Below, piece after piece: positions 25,998 through 37,182 of a stretch of 64,000 nucleotides of DNA; within the stretch, counting starts at the first letter, position 1; each line of letters starts with the position of its first letter. The stretch comes from Planctomycetota bacterium. Its GTDB lineage: Bacteria; Planctomycetota; UBA1135; GCA-002686595. Location of the stretch: positions 1-64,000 of the forward strand of contig JADYYP010000023.1 of the NCBI GenBank assembly GCA_020853575.1, read 5' to 3'. The notes beneath the pieces were generated by a model, which did not search any database, was not told where the DNA came from, and worked only from the letters and a program-made list of their open reading frames with translations. The position numbers and the translations under genes were made by a program.

Positions 25998-26362
25998 GAT
26001 TCCGATGCTCTGCAGACGAGGTGTCCTGGGTTCGTGCGGCGACGGAGCCGGCTCGAGTCACTCGACTCGGCCGGCGGAACCCGCCACACGCGGGGGCGCT
26101 CCCCCTGGAGAGCACGGAATCGCGTCCGCGCGGAGATCAGCGAGTCCTGAGGAATTCGCCGGTCGCGCGAGTCCCGTCCGGTCTGCTGCGGAAGGCGCAT
26201 GGCCTACACCGATGCGGATCCCGTCGACCACTCCTGGTCCCGCGCGCCGATGGGCGCCCCCGACTTTGGCGTGGTCCGGCGCGCTCGCGCATCGCAGCGA
26301 GCCGTGACTTGACGTCGAGCCAGATGCGCTGACACGCGTGCCGCACGGGCTCGCGCTCGCTC
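25998..26362. other. Intergenic region with hairpin, upstream of protease
   Basis: These 365 bases separate two leftward genes, so they hold the protease promoter and the end of the FG-GAP transcript. No convincing open frame is present on either strand. The only structure noticed is the hairpin at 26047-26075. Confidence 0.45.
26047..26075 (-). other. Inverted repeat upstream of the protease start
   Basis: Arms 26047-26058 and 26065-26075 pair over 11 bp with one bulged T and a 6-nt loop. It lies about 50 nt before the protease ATG, so it may be an operator or a 5'-leader structure. No T tract argues against a plain terminator. Confidence 0.35.
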
Positions 26363-28180
26363 TCACGGATTGACCAGGAAGCGCAGTCCGCCGCTCAGGC
26401 TCGAGCCGCTGATGCCTTGCGGATCGCGCGCTCGGTACTGCGCGAAGCACTCGGTGCCGACGACCAGCGCGGGGTCGATGCCCGCTTGGATGCGCGCGTT
26501 GAAGTCGAGTGTGTAGTTGCCGCTGCAGTCGCTGCCACTGGTGTTGCCGCCTGACATCTGCCCCTGCGTGCGCCGCACCGGCGTGGCGATGCACAGAAAG
26601 CCTCCCTGGAACGGCGTGCCCGCGGGCGCGAACGAGTAGGTCAGGAAGCCCGTCTTCTGGTTGAGCACGTTGGCGCAGGTGATGTTGAACGGAGCCGCGA
26701 GTGTCGCGCTCGCGCTGCCGCTCCAACTGATCGCCGGAGTGCAGCCGAGGCTGTTCGCCTTGGCCGTGCAGTAGGTGCCGGGCGCCGAGGGGAACAGGCG
26801 CACGCTCTTGAGCTTGCCGCAATCGGTCGAAGGCGTGTCGGCGGACGAGCCCGCGATCGCGAAGTCGAGGAAGCCATCACCGTCGAGATCTTGGAAGCCG
26901 CCGACCAGCGAATCTCCGAGGCGTTCGTTGTTCGAGCCGACGATCGTTCCGATGCGCGCTCCGGTTGCGCCCGAGAACACCAGCACCTCGCCGCGCCCCG
27001 GGCCCGAGGGGAATTGCTGCGAATAATCCGGTCCGCCGACGAGCAGCTCGCCGATGCCGTCGCCGTTCAGATCGGTGCTGGCGCGCACGCAGCGTCCGAA
27101 GTGGATCGTGGTCGCGCTCGGATTCGACGACACCGGGTCCAAGCTGTAGATCTCGGCCGGAATCGCCAAGCCCGGCGAGCGCAGCTTCAACCCGTTGGCC
27201 ACCACCGCGCGTCCGACTTGCGCGCTGACCCCGCCGATCCGGTCGGGGGCGCCGGCGACGACGTCGACCACACCGTCCAAGTTGTAGTCGTGCTTGGCGT
27301 CGACCGACCAGCCGAGGTGCTCGCCGGCGATCGTCGAGCGGTAGGACGCGAAGATCAGCGCCGGCGTGCCCGGAGCGGGCGAGGTGGCCTTCATGATCCA
27401 CACCGCGCCGCCTTCGGTGACACCCGCGCTGAGCGTCGCGTAGGGCGAGCCGATCGCGATGTCGTCCATGCCGTCGCCGTCGAGGTCGAACCCGCTGGCG
27501 ACCGACGTGCCGAAGCCCGCCTCGCCGCCGTTGGAGCCCAACGTCACGCTGTAGGCCGGGAGCGTGCCGGAGCTCAACGTCCCCAGCGCGGCGCCGCTGA
27601 TCACGCTCACTCCGCCGGAGAGCTGGTTGGGGATCCCCGGAGCGCCGACGGCGAGCTCGTTCTTGCCGTCGCCATCGACGTCGCGCACCGCCGCCAAGCT
27701 CGCGCCGAAGTGGCGATTGGCGGAGGTGTCGTGGATGAAGCCGAAGGCCAGGTGCGTGGCACCGTTGACGACGTACACCGCGCCGCAGTCGTTGCCGACC
27801 GGCAGGTAGTCGAGGTTGGGCGCGCCGACGGCGTAATCGGGCACTCCGTCACCGGTGACGTCTCCGACAGCGGCGAGTGAGCTGCCGAAGCCGGCCGCGC
27901 TGCCGGATTGAGTGCCCGCGGTCGCGCTCCAGAGCACGCTCGCGCCCGTTCCGTCGGCCAGGAAACGCCCCGAGACGCAGCGCACCTCGCCGTAGCCGAA
28001 GCCCCCGCCCGGAACGCCCACGAGCACGTCGTGGAGCCCGTCACCGTCGACGTCGCCAGCATCGATCGCCGCGCTGCCGAAGCGCTCACCGGCACCTCCA
28101 CTCAACGCGACCAGGGACTGCTGCGCGCACACCGCGGACGCCAGCGAAACCGAAACCACAGCCAGACGGACGAACTTCAC
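26363..28180 (-). CDS. Secreted FG-GAP repeat protein with planctomycete C-terminal domain
   Basis: The product is 605 aa. Two in-frame GTG codons (28186 and 28180) are possible; the second is preferred because AGGAG (28190-28194) is 9 nt away, against 3 nt for the first. The signal peptide is 'KFVRLAVVSVSLASAVCAQQ'. About seven FG-GAP units ('GDVDGDGLHDVLVGVPGG', 'RDVDGDGKNELAVGAPG', 'TDLNGDGIGELLVGGPD') should close one beta-propeller. The last about 140 residues are the 'YCTAKANSLGC' domain also seen in the S8 protease and the matrixin. It is probably a surface-binding protein; ligand unknown. Confidence 0.9.
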   Translation of the reverse strand: MKFVRLAVVSVSLASAVCAQQSLVALSGGAGERFGSAAIDAGDVDGDGLHDVLVGVPGGGFGYGEVRCVSGRFLADGTGASVLWSATAGTQSGSAAGFGSSLAAVGDVTGDGVPDYAVGAPNLDYLPVGNDCGAVYVVNGATHLAFGFIHDTSANRHFGASLAAVRDVDGDGKNELAVGAPGIPNQLSGGVSVISGAALGTLSSGTLPAYSVTLGSNGGEAGFGTSVASGFDLDGDGMDDIAIGSPYATLSAGVTEGGAVWIMKATSPAPGTPALIFASYRSTIAGEHLGWSVDAKHDYNLDGVVDVVAGAPDRIGGVSAQVGRAVVANGLKLRSPGLAIPAEIYSLDPVSSNPSATTIHFGRCVRASTDLNGDGIGELLVGGPDYSQQFPSGPGRGEVLVFSGATGARIGTIVGSNNERLGDSLVGGFQDLDGDGFLDFAIAGSSADTPSTDCGKLKSVRLFPSAPGTYCTAKANSLGCTPAISWSGSASATLAAPFNITCANVLNQKTGFLTYSFAPAGTPFQGGFLCIATPVRRTQGQMSGGNTSGSDCSGNYTLDFNARIQAGIDPALVVGTECFAQYRARDPQGISGSSLSGGLRFLVNP

Positions 28181-28380
28181 GATCACCTACTCCTGCGTTT
28201 GGAAGACCCACTCGTGCAGGCGCGAAGCATGCGCATGCGGGATGTGCTCCACGGGTGCTGTGGCGTTTCGCGGCAAAAAAACGCGCTTGTCGCGAGGTCC
28301 TGCGCGGCGCCGCGCGCGTGCGGGTTCGGCGCGTGCCGCGGACTTGCGCCCTGCCGGCGACGCGTCAAGCTGGCGGCGCG

Positions 28381-28959
28381 ATGGCCGCCGATCTCCCGCA
28401 CCCGCGCGAGCTTTGGGAGCGCGCCCGCTCGGCGGGGCCGGAGCGCGACGAGTTGGCGGAGCTGGCGCTGGCGATCGCGCGCGCCGAGCTCGCACGGCGT
28501 GGAGCCGCGTCGCGCGAGCTCGCGGACCTCGCGCAGGAGGCCGTGCGCTCGACGCTGGCCTATGTTGCTCGCGGCGCCGACGCGCCCGAGGATTTGCGGG
28601 CTTTCCTGAAATACCGCGCCTGGGGCGTCCTCTCGGATCACCGCAAGCGCCAACGTTCCCGAGCCGTGCACGCCCCGCTCCCGTCCGAGCCCAGTGAACT
28701 CGCCGATCCCGCGCGCGGGCCGCGCGAGCTCGCGGAGCGGCGCCAATTGCTCGCCGCGCTGGCCGATTGCCGTTCACGCCTGAATGCGGAGCAACGCGAG
28801 ACGCTCGAGCTGCGCTACGGTCAAGGACTCGAAGGAGACGCAGCCGCGCAACGGCTGGGGGTCCATCGCAACACCGTGCACGTGCGCGTGCATCGTGCGC
28901 TGCTCGCGCTGCGCGAGTGTCTCGAGCGCAAGGGACTGGCGGGACAGGAGGAACGATGA
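28381..28959 (+). CDS. ECF-type RNA polymerase sigma factor
   Basis: The product is 192 aa. Region 2 covers about 35-100 ('ADLAQEAVRSTLAYV', 'FLKYRAWGVLSDHRKRQRSR') and region 4 about 125-180 ('LNAEQRETLELRYGQGLEGDAAAQRLGVHRNTVHVRVHRAL'). No Shine-Dalgarno sequence is seen before the ATG. Its stop codon overlaps the start of a downstream anti-sigma-like frame (ATGA at 28956-28959), the usual sigma/anti-sigma coupling. That downstream gene appears truncated. Confidence 0.88.
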   Translation: MAADLPHPRELWERARSAGPERDELAELALAIARAELARRGAASRELADLAQEAVRSTLAYVARGADAPEDLRAFLKYRAWGVLSDHRKRQRSRAVHAPLPSEPSELADPARGPRELAERRQLLAALADCRSRLNAEQRETLELRYGQGLEGDAAAQRLGVHRNTVHVRVHRALLALRECLERKGLAGQEER

Positions 28960-29357
28960 GCGCATCTTGGCCGCCGAACTCGCGTCGCGTCGAGCTGTCC
29001 GAGGAGGACCTCGCCGCGTGCGTCGCGTACATCGACGGGGCGATGTCCACGGAACAGCAACTCGAGTTCGAGCGGCGCCTGGCCGCTCGACATGGTCAAG
29101 AGCTCCGCGCAGCGCGCGAAGTATGCCTGCGTCTGAAGCGCCGACTGCTCGGCCAGCGCGCGCGCGCTCTCCTTGGCACCGACCTTCGTGCGCAGCGCGG
29201 CGGCCCGTTGGCGCGACTCGGCCAGGTCGGGGTTCTCCCAAGGAAACGCGCGTTCGGCCAACGCGAGCGCCTGCTCCGCGCTCGTCGATCTGACGCTCCA
29301 GGCGTTCCAGCGCCGCCGCTGCTCGTCCGGTCGCGATCCAGGCCTCGGCCAGATTGA
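28956..29357 (+). pseudogene. Anti-sigma factor, 5' part only
   Basis: The frame begins in the sigma stop codon and reads like the N-terminus of a planctomycete anti-sigma factor: 'LSEEDLAACVAYIDGAMSTEQQLEFERRLAA', the typical 'CVAYIDG...E..FE.RLA' pattern. After about residue 45 (near 29090) it becomes an Arg-rich shadow of the opposite-strand TPR gene, with no membrane helix before its stop at 29357. The gene therefore looks cut by a rearrangement. The sigma factor may have lost its partner, or a trans-encoded one may serve. Confidence 0.5.
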
Positions 29358-30642
29358 CGCAGAGCAAGTCACCGCGCTCGGTGCCGGCGTAAGCCGAGCG
29401 CTCGAAGCACGCCATGACTTCCTCGAGTTCCGTTGCCGCGCGCTGGGCATCGCCCATCGCGAGGCGCACGACCGCGCGGTTACCGCGCGCGTGGATGAAC
29501 TCGATGTTCTCCGGCGCCAGGCGAGCGGCGAAGAGCGCGCAGCGCCGCTCGTGGACCTCGAGCGCACGCGACTTCTCGCCCATCGAGCTGAGCACGACGG
29601 CCATGTTGCCGAGCACGTCCAGCGTGTAGTCGTGGTCGGGAGGCAGGAGTCGTTCGACCACGGCCAATGCGCCGCGGTGTTGGGCCAGCGCGGCCGCGAA
29701 CTGACCCGTGTCGCCGAGGCACGCGCCCAGCTCGCTCTGCATCAGAGCTAGACGGAGCGGATCGAAATCGTCCGAGGCCCGCGCTTCGTCGACAGCCTGC
29801 TGGAACAGCTCGAGCGCTCGTTCGAGGTCCCGTGCCGCGTGGAACGACTGCGCCGTCGCGAAGCGCACGATCGGGCGGTTGCGATGCCCGGGCGGAAAGC
29901 ACTCGAGCGCCACTCGCAGTGACTCCTCGCAAGCGCCCGCAGCGCGCTCGGTGTCGCCGCGCCTGGTGTAGACCTGGCACAGGCTCATCTGTGCCTCGCT
30001 CCAGGCCTCGCTGGTCGGAGGGAACAGCCCGCGCATGGCTTCGATGCGCGCCAGCGTGGCGCGGCTGAAGCTATCCACGTCGGACCACTCCACGGCGCGT
30101 CTGCCGAGTTGCATCAGCGCACGGGTCGAGCTGGGGCACTGCAGCAGCTCGGTGCGCGCGCAGTAGTCGTCGACCATCTCGGCGATCAGCTCCACCGCGC
30201 GGATGCGCTCTCCCGCGGCATCGAGCGCCTGCGCTTCGTCGAGCGCCGTCAGCGCCAGCTCGTGCGCGCGCAACGAGGCCTCGGTCTCCGGCAGGTCCCG
30301 CACGCACACCCGCACTGGACCCGCTCCGTCCGCCGACTTGCAGCGCACCTCGATGGTCCAACGCTGTTCGAGCGCGTCGCACGGAATGCGCAGCCAAGGA
30401 TTGCGCGCGCCACCGGTGTCGTCGTCCTCGAGCGCCGATCCATCGGGTCGCTGCACGCGCAGCAGGAGATCGAGCTCGGCGCTTTCGGCCCACACCGAGA
30501 GCAGCCCGTAGTGACGCGTCACGTGCTCGAAACGCACGCTCGCGCCGGCAGCCAGGTCCTCGGAGCGGTCGAGACGCAGCACGCTCGGAGGCGCCGCTTC
30601 CTGCGCGCACGTCGTGAGGAGCAGGGCGAGCGCCGCGAGCAT
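29088..30642 (-). pseudogene. Exported PPC-like/TPR protein, frameshifted and 3'-truncated
   Basis: The ATG at 30642 starts a lipoprotein-like signal ('LALLLTTC'). A beta-sandwich resembling the bacterial pre-peptidase C-terminal domain follows ('SVRFEHVTRHYGLLSVWAES'), then TPR repeats ('EVHERRCALFAARLAPENIEF'). Near 29278-29283 the coding sense moves by one base: 'LERLERQIDE' continues in the neighbouring frame as 'AEQALALAERAFPWENPDLAESRQ'. Sense-like sequence then ends around 29090 ('ARCAELLTMSS'), exactly where the opposite-strand anti-sigma gene also stops making sense. In relatives, such PPC-TPR proteins often continue into a CHAT domain; none is present. The 3' limit given is the apparent junction; stops in the two frames lie at 28774 and 28821. 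Confidence 0.6.
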
Positions 30643-30712
30643 CGCGCGATACTCTGCCAGAGCCGCCGGTCCGCGCAAGCCGCCGCTGCTTCCGGCGCGC
30701 GTGCGCTGCGGC

Positions 30713-31312
30713 TCAGTGCGTGCGTGGGTCGCGCGCGAGCTGTCCGCTGGCGATGGCGCGCTCGCGCGTCTCGGCGTCGAGCAGGGCGCGCAACTCGTCG
30801 AACAACGGGGCCGCGGAGGTGTGCTTGCGCCCGTAGTCGAGGTTGAAGAGATAGTCGAATTCGGGCGGGTTCGCGCCCTGGTTGTGCTGCAGGATCGTCT
30901 CGAGCTTGTCGAGCACCTTCACGGCGCACGCCTCAGCGGTGCGCGCGTGCTCGTAGTCGTCCCACAGTGCGACGAACTCGTCGCGCTGGCGCGGCGCGAG
31001 CGGTGCGAGCAACTGCACGAGGTCGCGGCGCTCGCGTTGGGACTTGTGCGGGTCGGAGTGCTGCTCCACGGCCGGCACGTCGCCGTTCAAGGCTTCGCCG
31101 AGGTCGTGCACGATGCACAGCTTGAGCACGCGCGCGAAGTCGAGTCCCTCCAGGCGCTGCTCGAGCACCATCGCGAGCAGGCACAAGCGCCAGGTGTGTT
31201 CCGCCGTGCTCTCGCGCCGTCCCGTCGAGGTGTGCGCGCTGCGCAGCACGTTCTTCAGGCGCTCGGCGTCGCGCACGAACTGCAGCACTGCGGCGAGATC
31301 GGTCGGAGGCAT
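30713..31312 (-). CDS. HD-domain phosphohydrolase (YfbR/5'-deoxynucleotidase-like)
   Basis: The product is 199 aa from the ATG at 31312; a -10-like GATACT (complement of 31319-31324) lies 6 nt upstream. The metal-binding HD signature is intact: 'STAEHTWRLCLLAMVLE' gives the first His, 'CIVHDLGEALNGDVP' the HD pair, and 'KVLDKLETILQ' the distal Asp. Length and motifs match the HD_3 family of deoxynucleoside-monophosphate phosphohydrolases and related enzymes. It is a soluble cytoplasmic enzyme, probably in nucleotide turnover; the exact substrate is not determined by sequence. Confidence 0.9.
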   Translation of the reverse strand: MPPTDLAAVLQFVRDAERLKNVLRSAHTSTGRRESTAEHTWRLCLLAMVLEQRLEGLDFARVLKLCIVHDLGEALNGDVPAVEQHSDPHKSQRERRDLVQLLAPLAPRQRDEFVALWDDYEHARTAEACAVKVLDKLETILQHNQGANPPEFDYLFNLDYGRKHTSAAPLFDELRALLDAETRERAIASGQLARDPRTH

Positions 31313-31402
31313 GCGCGGAGTATCGCCGATGCCGTGCCGCTCGCAAGCGAGCGCGGATGGCGGGCTCGCGCGCGCCGAGCCGCGTGTCGCGGAGAACGAC
31401 AC

Positions 31403-31432
31403 CGGCCGCCCGGAGCGTGCTCCGAGCGGCCG
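31403..31432 (-). terminator. Strong hairpin downstream of CBS gene
   Basis: Arms 31403-31409/31426-31432 (7 bp) and 31411-31416/31419-31424 (6 bp) stack with one mismatch. It lies 64 nt past the CBS stop. On the minus strand a weakly T-rich stretch follows, so it is a plausible terminator. Confidence 0.55.
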
Positions 31433-31496
31433 TGCAGTGAGCGTTGGCCCATCCGAACGCGGCGCGCGCCTCCGAGTCGAGGCGCGCCAGCGTGCG

Positions 31497-32111
31497 TCAC
31501 TTGGCCGACTTCGACTTCGACTTGGCCTTGGCGGCGACCTTGGGCGATGCCTTCGACGCAGCCTTGGGGGCGGCCTTCGAGCTCTTGCGCGGCGCCGGTT
31601 GCAGCACGTCGTCGGCCAGCGCGCTCTCGCGCACGAGCTCGACCACCATGGTCTCTGTCGGAGCCAGCGGGCGCGGCGCGGAGACCGCGGCCAGGATCGC
31701 CGCGACGTCCTTGGGCCCGAGCGGGCGCTTGCCCTTGGCCACCGCGCAGCAGGCCAGCGCGCCCAGGGTCAGCACGCCACACAAGCGCTGCTCGCCGTCG
31801 ACGATCGGCATGCGCCGCAGTTGGTGCTTGCTCATCAGCTTCGAGGCGTTGCGCACGGAGTCACTCGCCTTGGCGGTGAACACGACGGTCGCCATCGCGT
31901 CGGCGACCTGCAGCGCCCACAGCGGTGCGCCGCGCAAGTGCGCCGCCATCGCGAGATCACGGTCGGTGATCACGCCGACGACCTTGGCGTCGCCGTCGAC
32001 CACCGGCAGCCATCCCAGGTCACCGTCCCACATGGCTTGCGCGGCCTGGTTGAGCGAGTCCTCCGGCGCGCACACGCGCACCGCGGCTGTCATCACGTCA
32101 CGGACTTTCAT
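31497..32111 (-). CDS. Two-CBS-domain protein with Lys/Ala-rich tail
   Basis: The product is 204 aa from the ATG at 32111 with GGAG 6-7 nt upstream. Two CBS domains: about 1-60 ('MKVRDVMTAAVRVCAPEDSL', 'VVGVITDRDLAMA') and about 70-130 ('VADAMATVVFTAKASDSV', 'MPIVDGEQRLCGVLTLGAL'). CBS pairs bind adenine nucleotides and act as energy-sensing regulators. The last about 30 residues are a lysine/alanine/serine run resembling histone H1-like tails, unusual for this family. A paralogue without this tail lies at 40221-40793. It is cytoplasmic; the partner protein is unknown. Confidence 0.88.
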   Translation of the reverse strand: MKVRDVMTAAVRVCAPEDSLNQAAQAMWDGDLGWLPVVDGDAKVVGVITDRDLAMAAHLRGAPLWALQVADAMATVVFTAKASDSVRNASKLMSKHQLRRMPIVDGEQRLCGVLTLGALACCAVAKGKRPLGPKDVAAILAAVSAPRPLAPTETMVVELVRESALADDVLQPAPRKSSKAAPKAASKASPKVAAKAKSKSKSAK

Positions 32112-32495
32112 GGCATCTCCTTCGGGGCCCGGCTGCGAGCGCGGGCCGTGGGTTGAGCGGGACCCCAGCACAACACACCGGGGCACTTTGCGGGGCAAAA
32201 AGGATACGGATCGCTGCTCTCGAGCGCACGCGCCTGGCGCGGGTTCGACGCGCAAAAGTGCGACGGCCCCCGCGGCGCTGCTGCGAGGGCCGTCGCGCGC
32301 GCGAGATGTGGTTCGCGCCACCTCGCGCGTTGCCGATCGAGTGGAACCGGCGGCGGAGCGCCACGCATCGCGGCGCGCCGGCCGAGTGCAACGGCGATGC
32401 CAGTGGCGGCACAGCGGCGCGACAGCGCCCGCGCGCGGCCCGCGCCGTGCCCCAGATCCGCAGGGATTACGCGGAGCCGCGGAAGCCCTACGCTC
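32112..32495. other. Divergent promoter region with hairpin
   Basis: These 384 bases lie between the leftward CBS gene and the rightward histidine kinase. They include the palindrome at 32261-32295 and an A-rich 'gcaaaaagg' spot near 32194. If the kinase starts at ATG 32397, the region is 285 bases. No other gene is seen. Confidence 0.4.
32261..32295. other. Perfect 9-bp inverted repeat
   Basis: Arms 32261-32269 and 32287-32295 pair perfectly around a 17-nt spacer. Lying between divergent genes, it may be an operator or leader hairpin rather than a terminator. No T tract follows. Confidence 0.35.
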
Positions 32496-34148
32496 TTGTC
32501 GATCGCCGCCGAACCCGTCCAGTTCCTCACGCCCAAAGAGTCCAAGTGGAGCTTCCCTTGGCGCAGTGCCTCCGTCGGCCTGTGGATCGTGGCCTTGATC
32601 GCCGCCGCGATCGCCTATGGCCTGCGCCGTCGCGACGCGCTGTTGGCGGTGCGCGTGGGGGAGATCCTGACGGGCATCGAGCGCTCACAGGACGCGCTCG
32701 CCGCGACGTTGGCGGACGCGCCGGTGGGGCCGTTCGCCTTCGAGCCCTTGGAGCGCGCGCGCTCGGAGGTCGTCGGCGCCGACGGTGGATCGTTCGCGCA
32801 CGAGCACCCCGAGGCTTGGTCCGCCGTCGAGCGCGGCGCGACGCGCGCACTGGAGCCGTCGAAGGGGGACTGGGTCGTCGCGCGCGCGCTCGGGGCGCGG
32901 CGCTTGGTGACACTGGTGCCCTTCGAGACGCTCGAGGAGCGTCTGGCGCCGGAGCGCGACGAGTTGACCTTCGTTCTGTGGGCCTCGGCCGGTGCGTTGC
33001 TGATCACTGCCGTGACCATGGCTGTGGTCGTGCGCCGCAGGTTGTGGGACTTCCGCGCGCGCGCCACGGCGCAGTACGTGGTCGCCATCCGCCGCGAGGG
33101 CGCCAAGTGGAAAGCGCTGACCGAGAGCGCCGCCGACATGATCTTCATCGTCGATCCGCGGGACGGCTCGACCGTCGAGCGCAACCGCATGGTGCAGGCG
33201 ACGCTCGGCGAGCGCTCGCTCGAGCAGAGCCTCTCGCCGGCGGACTTCCAGGAGCTCGTGGAGGGCATGCGCGCCGCGGCCCGTTCGCCGGGAGTCGGCG
33301 TGGCCTTGCGCGAGCTTGTCCTGCACGCGGCCGACGGGCGCGAGCTGCGCGTCGACGTGCGCCTCGCCGACATCGACCTCGGGCCGGCGCGGGTGGTCGA
33401 GATCTCGATGCGCGACGTGACGCGCGAGCGTGCCATGGAGCGCCAGCTCTCGATCTCCGAGCGACTGTCCTCGATCGGCCTGTTGACCGCCGGCGTCGCG
33501 CACGAAATCAACAACCCGCTCGAGGGCATCGCCAACTACCTCAACTTGCTCGAGAAATCCGAGGCCTCGCCCGAGCGCCGCGCGCGCTACCTCGAGCAGG
33601 TGCGCGTGGGTTTCGACCGCATCCGCGACATCGTGCGCGACCTGTTGGCCTTTGCGCGACCGGGCGTCGAGCACGGCGAGGCCGATCTGCGGCAGGTCGT
33701 CGAGCGCGTGCGCAAGCTGGTGAGCTACACCAAGTCGTTCGGAGAGGTCGAGGTCGTGGTGCGCGGTCTCGACGCGCCGCTGACGGTGCCCGGGGACCGT
33801 GGCCGGCTCGAGCAGGTGCTGCTCAACTTGTTCCTCAACGCCGCGACGGCCATGGGTGGGCGCGGCGTGATCACGCTCGAGGCGCAGCGCGTGGCGCGCG
33901 GGCACGCGGGAGAGCCGGCGGTGCGTCTGACGGTCGACGACGAAGGGCCGGGCATCGCGGCCGCGGACCTCTCGCGCATCTTCGATCCGTTCTTCACCAC
34001 CACCCAGGGCAACGGCTTGGGCCTCTCGATCTCCTATGGCATCGTACAGGCGCACGGCGGCGCGCTGAGCGCGTCCAACCGACCCGGCGGTGGCGCGCGC
34101 TTCGTGGTCGAGCTCCCCGCCGCGCGCACGAAGAAGACCGAGAGCTGA
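32496..34148 (+). CDS. Membrane sensor histidine kinase (PAS-HisKA-HATPase, NtrB-like)
   Basis: The product is 550 aa from TTG 32496; an ATG at 32397 would add 33 Arg/Pro-rich residues that look non-coding, so the true start is uncertain. Two membrane helices (about 22-42 and 160-185) flank a roughly 120-residue periplasmic sensor. A PAS domain follows ('[18 protein letters not shown]'), then the phospho-acceptor His336 in '[12 protein letters not shown]', and the ATPase N, G1 and G2 boxes ('[10 protein letters not shown]', 'DDEGPGI', 'GNGLGLSIS'). The response-regulator gene begins 10 nt after the stop, so the pair is an NtrB/NtrC-like two-component system. The signal is unknown. Confidence 0.92.
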   Translation: MSIAAEPVQFLTPKESKWSFPWRSASVGLWIVALIAAAIAYGLRRRDALLAVRVGEILTGIERSQDALAATLADAPVGPFAFEPLERARSEVVGADGGSFAHEHPEAWSAVERGATRALEPSKGDWVVARALGARRLVTLVPFETLEERLAPERDELTFVLWASAGALLITAVTMAVVVRRRLWDFRARATAQYVVAIRREGAKWKALTESAADMIFIVDPRDGSTVERNRMVQATLGERSLEQSLSPADFQELVEGMRAAARSPGVGVALRELVLHAADGRELRVDVRLADIDLGPARVVEISMRDVTRERAMERQLSISERLSSIGLLTAGVAHEINNPLEGIANYLNLLEKSEASPERRARYLEQVRVGFDRIRDIVRDLLAFARPGVEHGEADLRQVVERVRKLVSYTKSFGEVEVVVRGLDAPLTVPGDRGRLEQVLLNLFLNAATAMGGRGVITLEAQRVARGHAGEPAVRLTVDDEGPGIAAADLSRIFDPFFTTTQGNGLGLSISYGIVQAHGGALSASNRPGGGARFVVELPAARTKKTES

Positions 34149-34158
34149 GTCGCACGGC

Positions 34159-35550
<1,392 letters not shown>

Positions 35551-35818
35551 GGCGCGCGCTCGGAGAGCACGCGGGGCGGCGCGTGGCCGCGGACGGGTCG
35601 CGCGCCGGGATTGCCCGCCGGGGGCGCGGTGACTAGGCTGCCGTGCTTCGGTCCGACACTCACGCTGGACCCTCTCCCCAGTCGTCACGGATAGCCGCGC
35701 TCCCGCTCGTCCAGCGGTCGGTGCGCGCGAGGATGCGAGCGATGTCGAAGCGCAAGGAACAGCACGCCGGGCGGGCGTCCGCCGTGCGCGCTTCGACTCC
35801 CACGGACAGGGGGCGCGC

Positions 35819-37177
35819 GTGAGCGACGAAGCACGGCTCGCGGCTCCGGAGGCGCAGCAGCTCGCGATCGAGGATCTGCGCGACGCCTGGCGCCTGCTCG
35901 ACAGCAGCGAGCGCGTCGAGGGCTTTCGTTTGTTGGGCTTGGTCGACGGCGAGGAGTTCTTCATCGCGCTGCCGACCACCGACCAGCGCGAGCTCCTGAA
36001 TCAGTTCACGCCGATCGAGCGACGCCACTGGGTGCGCATGCTGGCGCCCGACGATGCCGCCGACTTGCTCCAAGAGGTCGGCGAGGAGCGCCGCAACGAG
36101 TGGATGGCGCTGTTCGACGAGCCCGTGCGCCGCGAAGTGGCCGCGCTGCTGGCGTACTCGGAGGACGCGGCCGGTGGCTTGATGAGCCCGCGTTTCGCGC
36201 GCGTGCGCCCCGAGCAGACCGTCGACGAGGCCATCTTGTACCTGCGGCGCCAGGCCTTCGATCGCTTGGAGCTGATCTACTACGGCTACGTGCTCGACCG
36301 CGAGCAGCGGCTGCTGGGCGTGGTCAGCTTCCGCGACTTGTTCCGAGCGCGCGGCAGCGCCTACGTGCGCGACGTGATGAAGACCGACGTCGCCTCGGTG
36401 CCCGAGGAGATGGACCAAGAGTCGGTCGGGCGCCTGTTCGCCGAGCAGGACCTGGTGGCCTTGCCCGTGGTCGATTCATCGGGCCGCATGAAGGGCATCG
36501 TGACCGTCGACGACATCGTCGACGTCGTCCAAGAGGAGGCCACCGAGGACATCCAGAAGATCGGTGGATCGGTGGCCCTCGATGCGCCGTATCTCGAGGT
36601 CGGATTGCTCGGCATGCTCAAGAAGCGCTTGGGCTGGCTGACGATCCTGTTCTTCGCCCAGATGCTGACGGTGGTGGCGATGAGCTACTTCCAAGCCAAG
36701 ATCGAGACCGTTTCGCTGCTCGCGCTGTTCGTGCCCTTGATCATCTCCAGCGGCGGCAATTCGGGCTCGCAGGCCTCGACCTTGGTGATCCGCGCGATGT
36801 CGCTGGGGGAAGTGCGCCTTTCCGATTGGAAGCGCGTGTTCGTCAACGAGCTGCTCGCCGGGCTGAGCCTGGGCGCGGTGTTGGGCGTGATCGGCTTCGC
36901 GCGCATCATGACCATCTGGCCGGGCACCGCCGACGAGTTCGCCATGTTCTCGTGGGGGCTCGCGGCCACGATCCTGTGCAGCGTCGTCGGCGTCGTGCTG
37001 TGGGGCACGCTGATCGGCTCGATGTTGCCGCTGGTGCTGCGACGCCTGGGGCTCGACCCAGCGAGCGCCTCGGCGCCGTTGGTGGCGACGCTGTGCGACG
37101 TCACCGGGATCCTGGTGTACTTCATGACCGCCAGCTTCTGGCTGAGTCACGTGTTCGTCCCCGCTGCCACACCCTGA
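35819..37177 (+). CDS. mgtE: Magnesium transporter MgtE
   Basis: The product is 452 aa with a GTG start. It has the full MgtE layout: N-terminal superhelical domain (about 25-125, 'ERRHWVRMLAPDDAADLLQEV'), two CBS domains (about 135-255, 'VRDVMKTDVASVPEEMDQES', 'DDIVDVVQEEATEDI'), then five membrane helices with the pore signature 'PLIISSGGNSGSQASTLVIRA'. It conducts Mg2+ (and often Co2+) inward and closes when cytosolic Mg2+ occupies the N/CBS domains. The glutaredoxin-like gene starts 5 nt after its stop. Confidence 0.95.
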   Translation: MSDEARLAAPEAQQLAIEDLRDAWRLLDSSERVEGFRLLGLVDGEEFFIALPTTDQRELLNQFTPIERRHWVRMLAPDDAADLLQEVGEERRNEWMALFDEPVRREVAALLAYSEDAAGGLMSPRFARVRPEQTVDEAILYLRRQAFDRLELIYYGYVLDREQRLLGVVSFRDLFRARGSAYVRDVMKTDVASVPEEMDQESVGRLFAEQDLVALPVVDSSGRMKGIVTVDDIVDVVQEEATEDIQKIGGSVALDAPYLEVGLLGMLKKRLGWLTILFFAQMLTVVAMSYFQAKIETVSLLALFVPLIISSGGNSGSQASTLVIRAMSLGEVRLSDWKRVFVNELLAGLSLGAVLGVIGFARIMTIWPGTADEFAMFSWGLAATILCSVVGVVLWGTLIGSMLPLVLRRLGLDPASASAPLVATLCDVTGILVYFMTASFWLSHVFVPAATP

Positions 37178-37182
37178 GTCCG

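Noticed and set aside
28260..28300. Run of A in 'gcggcaaaaaaacgcg' as a terminator or phase-variable tract
   Set aside because: A single seven-A run in non-coding sequence with only a 4-bp flanking repeat is not enough to call either.
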